In this document: piece by piece, positions 30,963-33,226 of the stretch
How positions within the stretch are numbered: position 1 is the first letter of the stretch
Layout: the number at the start of each line of letters is the position of its first letter
Assembly: GCA_028279505.1 (NCBI GenBank)
Contig: JANQNP010000117.1
Location: 1 to 33,226, forward strand
Direction: 5' to 3'
Length of the DNA stretch: 33,226 bases
From: Dehalococcoidia bacterium
GTDB lineage: Bacteria; Chloroflexota; Dehalococcoidia; UBA2979
Position numbers and translations under genes: made by a program
The notes under the pieces: generated by a model
Seen by the model: the letters and a program-made list of their open reading frames with translations, nothing else
Told to the model about the DNA's origin: nothing
Databases searched by the model: none

Positions 30963-33226
30963 CTACGCGGGGACCGCTTCGGCCGCCTGCTCGACCATGA
31001 GCGAGAGCACCTGCGAGGACGAGTCGTCGCCCATCGACACGCCGTAGATCGCATCGCCGGCCTCGATCGTCGCGCGGTTGTGCGAGATGACGACGAACTG
31101 GCTTCGCTCGCGCAGCTCCTTCAGCGTGTCGACGAACCGTCCGACGTTCGCCTCATCGAGGGCTGCATCGACCTCGTCCAGCACGACCATCGGAGCCGGG
31201 TTGACCGACAGCAGCGAGAACAGCAGGGCCACTGAGGTCATCGAGCGCTCGCCGCCGGAGAGGATGTTCAGGTTGGAGATCCGCTTGCCCGGCGGCTGGG
31301 CGACGATCTCGACCCCGGGCTCCGACTCTGGCTCCTCCTCGTTGACCAGCAGTCGCAACTCGGCGTGACCGCCGCCGAAGAAGCGGGTGAAGTACTCGCC
31401 GAATCGCGTGTTCACCTCGTCGAAGGTCTCGACGAAGCGCTCGCGGATCAGGCGGCGGAGGTCGCGGATCGCCTCACGCAGCTCTGCTTCGGCGGCTTCC
31501 AGGTCGTCGATCTGACCGGTCAGGAAGTCGTGGCGCTCCTGCTCCTCGCTGAGGTCTTCGAGCGCTTCGAGGTTAACCGGGCCAAGCGCACGGATCGCCG
31601 CACGCAGCTCGTGGATCCGGTCGCGGAGCTGCGGGATGTCCACCTCGGCGCCGCCGGCGATCGCCGCCGGCAGCTCGGCCTCGGCCACCGCCGGCGCCTC
31701 CTCGTCGGCTTCGAGGTCGTCGTCATCGTCTGGTTGCTCGCCGTCGATCGCGTCCTCGAGCGCCTCTGCCGAGGCCACGACGATCTTCGGGCGGACGGAG
31801 CCGTCGGGCTGGACCTCCATCCCCTCCTCGTCGATCTGCTCGCGGAGCTGCTGCACGCGCGTCGCCTGCTCGCGGACCGTCGCCTCGCTGGCGAGCATCT
31901 CGCGCTCGGCCTCGAGCAGGGTCCGCTGCACGTCGTGCCGGGTCGCGGCGAGTTCGCGCTCCTCCTCTTCGCGCTGCGCGACGGCGGCGTGGGCCGGCCC
32001 AACTGCCTCCTGCGCCTCGGCGCGCGCGCTGCGGTTGTTCGCCAGGCGCGCCCGGTAGTCCTGCAGCGACAGTTCGAGGTCCTGCTGCTCACGGGTGAGC
32101 GTCCCGAGCTGGCTGCGTTGCTGTTCGAGCTGCTCGCGCACACGCTTCCGCTCGGCCTCGCGCTCCTGGCGGCGGGCGACCTCGCCGCGATGTTCGGCCT
32201 CGCGCGACGCGAGGGTCCGCGTCGCCTCGTCGAGCCGCGCCGCGACCGCGTCGCGTTCCTCGGAGATCGAGGCCGATCGATCGCGGAGAGTCGTGATCTG
32301 TCCGGCAAGCGCTGTCAAGGACAGCTCGGTTGCATCAAGGCGCTCGCGGGTCGAGGCGGCGGCCTCCTCGGCGCGCTCGTCGCTCTCGATCACGGAACGC
32401 AGAGCACGCAGCTCGGACAGCACCTGTCCGTGGGCGCGCCGCTCGCGGGCGCGGTCCTGGTCGGCCGTCCGCACCTCGATGTCGACCGCATCGAGGTCGT
32501 CGCGGGCGCTGACGATGACTGCGCGAGCGTCGGTGACCACGCGCTCGGCGCGCTGAGCGCGCTCGGTCGCCAGTTCCAACCGCTCGCGCGCCCCGGCGAT
32601 GTGCTCGGGGAGCGATTCCAGCTCGCGACGCAGGCCAAACTGCTCCGAGCCGGACCCGCTGCGGCCGCCGTAGACGGAGCCGTTCGGGCGCAGCAGTACG
32701 CCGTCGCGGGTGACGACGGAGCCGAGGCCCCGCCGCACCATCTGCTGCGCGACCTTGAGGTCGTCGACGACGATCACCCGGCCGAGCAGGGTGTCCACCA
32801 GCGGCCGGTACTTCTGGTCGGTCCGCACGAGACGCGCGGCAACGCCGATCACGCCGCGCTCGTTGAAGAGGTTCACCGGGAAGATGTGCTCGACGCGATC
32901 GAGCGGGTAGACGGTCGCCGCGCCAGCTTCCTGCGTCCGGAGGTATTCGATCGCCGCGAGCGCGTCGGCCTCTCGCTCGACCACGACCGCCGAGAGGTGC
33001 TCCGCGAGCGCAGCCTCGATCGCCGACTCGAGCCCGTTCGGCACCTGGATCAGGCGGCTCAGCAGGTCGACGACCCCCTCGAGCGGCTCGCCCTCCTCCG
33101 AGGGGGCCTGGCGGCCCGCCTCGATCACAGCGCGCGAGGCACCCTGGGCGGTTTCGAGGCTCGCGGTGAGCTGCGCGAGCAGCTCGTGACGCTGCTCCAG
33201 CGCGCCGAGCTCGGCCTCCGCGTCGC
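30963..33226 (-). CDS. smc: chromosome segregation protein SMC (partial, N-terminus outside window)
   Basis: About 754 codons of SMC; the frame runs off the window edge at 33226, so the Walker A head is not seen. From the edge inward: the end of the first coiled coil (EAELGALEQRHELLAQL), then the hinge (LIQVPNGLESAIEAALAEHL through VTRDGVLLRPNGSVYGG). A long second coiled coil contains an acidic, low-complexity stretch (QPDDDDDLEADEEAPAVAEA). The C-terminal ATPase head has ETFDEVNTRFGEYFTRFFGG, signature LNILSGGERSM and Walker B MVVLDEVDAALDEANVGRF, and ends ISHNRATIEAGDAIYGVSM. It organises and segregates chromosomes together with ScpA/ScpB. The frame is uninterrupted from the edge to the TAG at 30963. 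Confidence 0.96.
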   Translation of the reverse strand, partial: DAEAELGALEQRHELLAQLTASLETAQGASRAVIEAGRQAPSEEGEPLEGVVDLLSRLIQVPNGLESAIEAALAEHLSAVVVEREADALAAIEYLRTQEAGAATVYPLDRVEHIFPVNLFNERGVIGVAARLVRTDQKYRPLVDTLLGRVIVVDDLKVAQQMVRRGLGSVVTRDGVLLRPNGSVYGGRSGSGSEQFGLRRELESLPEHIAGARERLELATERAQRAERVVTDARAVIVSARDDLDAVDIEVRTADQDRARERRAHGQVLSELRALRSVIESDERAEEAAASTRERLDATELSLTALAGQITTLRDRSASISEERDAVAARLDEATRTLASREAEHRGEVARRQEREAERKRVREQLEQQRSQLGTLTREQQDLELSLQDYRARLANNRSARAEAQEAVGPAHAAVAQREEEERELAATRHDVQRTLLEAEREMLASEATVREQATRVQQLREQIDEEGMEVQPDGSVRPKIVVASAEALEDAIDGEQPDDDDDLEADEEAPAVAEAELPAAIAGGAEVDIPQLRDRIHELRAAIRALGPVNLEALEDLSEEQERHDFLTGQIDDLEAAEAELREAIRDLRRLIRERFVETFDEVNTRFGEYFTRFFGGGHAELRLLVNEEEPESEPGVEIVAQPPGKRISNLNILSGGERSMTSVALLFSLLSVNPAPMVVLDEVDAALDEANVGRFVDTLKELRERSQFVVISHNRATIEAGDAIYGVSMGDDSSSQVLSLMVEQAAEAVPA

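Overview
The window is GC-rich, densely packed bacterial chromosome (about two-thirds G+C by eye) with no sign of a mobile element, phage or CRISPR. A Chloroflexota origin is the best reading. The main reason is the adjacent pair of a DUF2298 (Chlor_Arch_YYY) protein and a TIGR03663-type protein, families known mostly from Chloroflexi and Archaea. Several GTG/TTG starts, and one apparent CTG start, fit a high-GC bacterium. The class within the phylum cannot be decided from the sequence.

Layout. 1-360: tRNA-Trp, tRNA-Leu(GAG) and tRNA-Gly(GCC), ended by a GC hairpin. 486-4444: universal stress protein, LLM-class flavin oxidoreductase, NodB-type polysaccharide deacetylase, small membrane or glycine-rich proteins and a DUF4352-like lipoprotein. 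4517-6239: a PadR regulator, a translationally coupled membrane partner and a second membrane gene; near-identical operator/promoter elements precede padR and the third gene. 6287-6892: YCII-like protein and tRNA-Cys. 7127-11457: a complete polar amino acid ABC transporter of the AapJQMP type, with a strong RNA hairpin between the binding-protein and permease genes. 11559-14546: OmpR-type two-component system, divergent from a secreted spondin-domain protein.

14631-20587: a four-gene minus-strand run (Gfo/Idh/MocA dehydrogenase, quinone-oxidoreductase-like MDR, double Nudix hydrolase, AhpD-like protein) divergent from a GH-A clan glycosidase. The AhpD-like gene is the most striking object here. 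Its frame is interrupted by one TGA exactly at the second position of the redox motif (C-F-Y-TGA-x3-H), stays open for 125 more codons, and the TGA is followed at the right distance by a stem-loop with a GU-containing apex. I read it as a selenoprotein.

20612-23054: a stand-alone NuoE/NuoF (FdsG/FdsB-like) NADH-oxidising module behind a good sigma70-type promoter. NuoF appears to start at CTG and carries an N-terminal thioredoxin-like region that has lost its cysteines. 23181-30846: a tightly spaced minus-strand chain of ftsY, DUF2298 protein, TIGR03663 protein, flippase-like protein and FAD-dependent oxidoreductase, with two 4-bp GTGA start/stop overlaps. It looks like an undescribed membrane glycoconjugate or lipid module coupled to the SRP receptor gene. 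30963-33226: the C-terminal two-thirds of SMC, running off the window edge.
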